30,023 nucleotides of DNA from Coemansia sp. RSA 922 (Eukaryota > Kickxellomycota > Kickxellomycetes > Kickxellales > Kickxellaceae), in assembly GCA_027577415.1 (NCBI GenBank), contig JANBQS010000161.1, forward strand, positions 1-30,023, in the 5' to 3' direction. The position numbers and the translations under genes are program-made. How positions within the stretch are numbered: position 1 is the first letter of the stretch; every line of letters starts with the position of its first letter. Positions 28,188 to 30,023 of the stretch are shown here, piece after piece. The notes beneath the pieces were generated by a model, which was not told the DNA's origin, ran no database searches, and was given only the letters and a program-made list of their open reading frames with translations.

Positions 28188-29480
28188 ATGGGCACTAAAC
28201 GCAAGCAGGCTGAAGTCAGCGGCAGCAATGCGACTAGCGATACTACGGGCCAAGAGGTATCGATATCGATAGACAGGTCTCCTGCCAACATCCAGCCCGT
28301 ACTAGCAAAGTTCTTGGCAGCAGTACCTCCCGTGGCATCATCCTTCTCGACGTACAAATACATCTCGAATACGAAGAACGACGACTGCATAGTAGTCAGC
28401 GAGACAGACAAGGTCGAATACGTGGGCCAAAACTTTGAGAACGGCAAGCCAGTGATAAACGGCTGCAGATACATGATCGGTGTATATGACCCCAAAAAAG
28501 ACACCGTAGTGTTTAGACAAGCGCCGTATGTGCGGGTCAACACGGTGATCAAGTCGCTAAAGAACTCGCGTGGCGTGGCAGAGCGCACCAACCAGAATCA
28601 AGTCATGCAGGCGCGCAATGACCTGGGAGTGGAGTTTGGCAGCAAGAAGCAAAAGGCCGGTATTCGTGCCGAGGAGCGCAACAAAATCAACATGGACAGC
28701 GTTCGTGCCGATATGGACGTTATTGGTGCGTCGATCGAGCAGCGTACTAGCTCAATGCCGACTGCGCAAGATATTGCCAAGGACAACGAAAATGCAAGGC
28801 CCGTGCCTAAATACGATCCGAATGCAAAGACGGCCGCCGAAATCTACGATATGGAAGACGTGTTGTCCAAGAGCAACGCCGCCTTTATCAATGCATTGGC
28901 GTTGTCCAAGGCGACTGATGCCGAGGAGCACAGGAAACTTGTCCCCGTACGTAGTGAATTTGTCGCAAAGAAGATCGAGCAGATCGTTGGTCAGAAGAAA
29001 CCGGATCTGGATCTTCTGCGACGGGTGATGTACTTGGCGTATCTGATCAAGTTTGTCAATATCGGACGTAAGGCGATGCAGAGTCGCGAGACGTGCGTTA
29101 GGACCCTATGCTGCTCGCCCGAGATCGCCAACGTGATTTTTGACAAATTCGCCGACTGCGTCGCTGGAGCGGCCAACCCCGACGGCAGCCCCGTATATAT
29201 CAAGACGGCAGCTAGCGAGAGCAAGCTCATGTGCCATATTTTTGTACTGATGCTCTCGCTGAACAACTGGATCCTCATTCCGACTGAAGTTGCGGCTGAT
29301 CTGGGAATGGAGGTCAGAACAGCGATGAGGTATTTGGGGAGCGTCGGCTGCAAGATGGAGGCTCTCAGTAGCAGCGGCGACGCGGCTACCAAGGGTCGCA
29401 AAGCAGCGTCTAGCAACAAGAAGGCTGTGCTCAAGGCACCGATCAAGTTCCCCAAGGCCAATCTGCGTGGCAAGAACTAG
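28188..29480 (+). CDS. RPA49: RNA polymerase I subunit RPA49 (POLR1E homologue)
   Basis: Pol I-specific subunit, TFIIE/TFIIF-related, that with A34.5 forms the built-in heterodimer promoting initiation and elongation on rDNA. It is 430 aa from ATG 28188 (yeast Rpa49 415). The N-terminal dimerisation barrel spans about residues 20-115, including the family pattern KVEYVGQNFENGKPVINGCR YMIG (residues 76-99) and VYDPKKDTVVFRQAPYV. A linker with GVAERTNQNQVMQARNDLG follows. The C-terminal tandem winged helix covers about residues 190-400 (YDMEDVLSKSNAAFINALAL, LRRVMYLAYLIKFVN, LNNWILIPTEVAADLGMEVR, then AMRYLGSVGCKMEAL). The tail is Lys-rich (KKAVLKAPIKFPKANLRGKN), as in orthologues. No intron. 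It stands alone at the right end after the gene-poor stretch. Confidence 0.93.
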   Translation: MGTKRKQAEVSGSNATSDTTGQEVSISIDRSPANIQPVLAKFLAAVPPVASSFSTYKYISNTKNDDCIVVSETDKVEYVGQNFENGKPVINGCRYMIGVYDPKKDTVVFRQAPYVRVNTVIKSLKNSRGVAERTNQNQVMQARNDLGVEFGSKKQKAGIRAEERNKINMDSVRADMDVIGASIEQRTSSMPTAQDIAKDNENARPVPKYDPNAKTAAEIYDMEDVLSKSNAAFINALALSKATDAEEHRKLVPVRSEFVAKKIEQIVGQKKPDLDLLRRVMYLAYLIKFVNIGRKAMQSRETCVRTLCCSPEIANVIFDKFADCVAGAANPDGSPVYIKTAASESKLMCHIFVLMLSLNNWILIPTEVAADLGMEVRTAMRYLGSVGCKMEALSSSGDAATKGRKAASSNKKAVLKAPIKFPKANLRGKN

Positions 29481-30023
29481 AGCGATGTTAGGGGGGATTT
29501 TTGGTGTCAGACCAAGGAGTATCTCGTCTCCTCAAGCAACCGATTCATCTGCTTTACTATTTTTTTCTTCTATGTGGGCTCCCCAGTCCCCAAATTTTTT
29601 TTCAACATACAGTTTTGAAAGAATGTTCAAAGGCTGGCGACAGGGGGAGACCAAGTATGAGCGAGTATTTATATCGGGGAGTTTTGACAGTCAATCCCTG
29701 AGCTGTTAGCGACACATGAATAGAGACAATGCAGCCCAACAGGTGCCAGCAGTACTGTCTGATTGTTTCCTTTTTTCCCGGGTTACATAGACATCTTCTG
29801 AGTGCCAACATTTAGTGCAATGCTTTTAGTTGCATTCTCTTGCGATTTACCGAGAAACTCAAAAAGAATAAAACAATAGAGTATTCTCAGTCAAAGGCCG
29901 AATGATTATTGCAATGACGGCCACCACTCATTTAATGTCACCGCCGCCAACTGACATACTGACAGACAGACAGAGCGGCAGTGCCAAGTCTCTTGCTAAA
30001 AGGGTGCAAAGGTATTCGTGGCT
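29481..30023. other. Right-end intergenic sequence, no gene seen
   Basis: The 543 bases after RPA49 contain T runs and short frames only. Possible polyadenylation words (AATAAA at about 29869) could serve a minus-strand or plus-strand transcript. A short GACA-type run (ACAGACAGACAGA) lies near 29962-29975. Confidence 0.4.

Noticed and set aside
1..30023. CRISPR arrays, insertion sequences, riboswitches, prophage
   Set aside because: The window is eukaryotic nuclear DNA with spliceosomal introns; no spaced short repeats or transposase genes were seen.

Overview
The window is nuclear DNA of a fungus. Eight conserved eukaryotic genes fill about 3.2-22.5 kb and 28.2-29.5 kb. Two of them are split by spliceosomal introns (51 to 446 nt, GT-AG), and the rest read as single open frames. 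The set (mitochondrial uL30, BORCS5, RRP36, PEX7, ITFG2, a DUF89/ARMT1-type phosphatase, ARP4, RPA49) fits an early-diverging fungus. Retention of BORC (BORCS5) and KICSTOR (ITFG2) homologues, which budding yeast lacks, together with very long Ser-rich insertions, makes Zoopagomycota/Kickxellomycotina my best guess. That placement is inference.

Layout. 1-3229: AT-rich, with two diverged paralogous orphan proteins (72-497 and 2434-2823, both +), degenerate repeats between them and two possible micro-ORFs. 3230-3655 (+): mitochondrial L30. 3738-8116 (-): four-exon BORCS5 homologue, 1198 aa, whose start codon sits alone at the end of exon 1 and splices to give an N-myristoylation-type start MGNTHSS. 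8117-8997: spacer with a G-quadruplex-forming run. 8998-9972 (-): RRP36. 10220-11170 (+): PEX7. 11225-19372 (-): two-exon ITFG2 homologue of 2679 aa, about six times the animal protein. 19682-21055 (+): DUF89/ARMT1-like. 21143-22549 (-): ARP4. 22550-28187: gene-poor AT-rich stretch with one orphan gene (24055-24543, -), a duplicated fragment of its 3' end, several TATA boxes, a cluster of CRE-like sites and two tiny ORFs (25433-25561 and 27343-27483) encoding related single-zinc-finger peptides. 28188-29480 (+): RPA49. 29481-30023: no gene seen.

How the genes relate. RPA49, RRP36 and ARP4 serve rRNA synthesis, SSU processing and chromatin; MRPL33 and PEX7 serve organelles; BORCS5 and ITFG2 both belong to complexes on the lysosome/vacuole surface that touch TORC1 signalling. 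Adjacent genes are mostly divergent or convergent with short gaps. The conserved core is GC-richer, and the flanks hold lineage-specific small proteins and repeats. The most novel material is the pair of micro zinc-finger ORFs, the orphan paralogue pair with its repeat blocks, and the reconstructed BORCS5 and ITFG2 genes.
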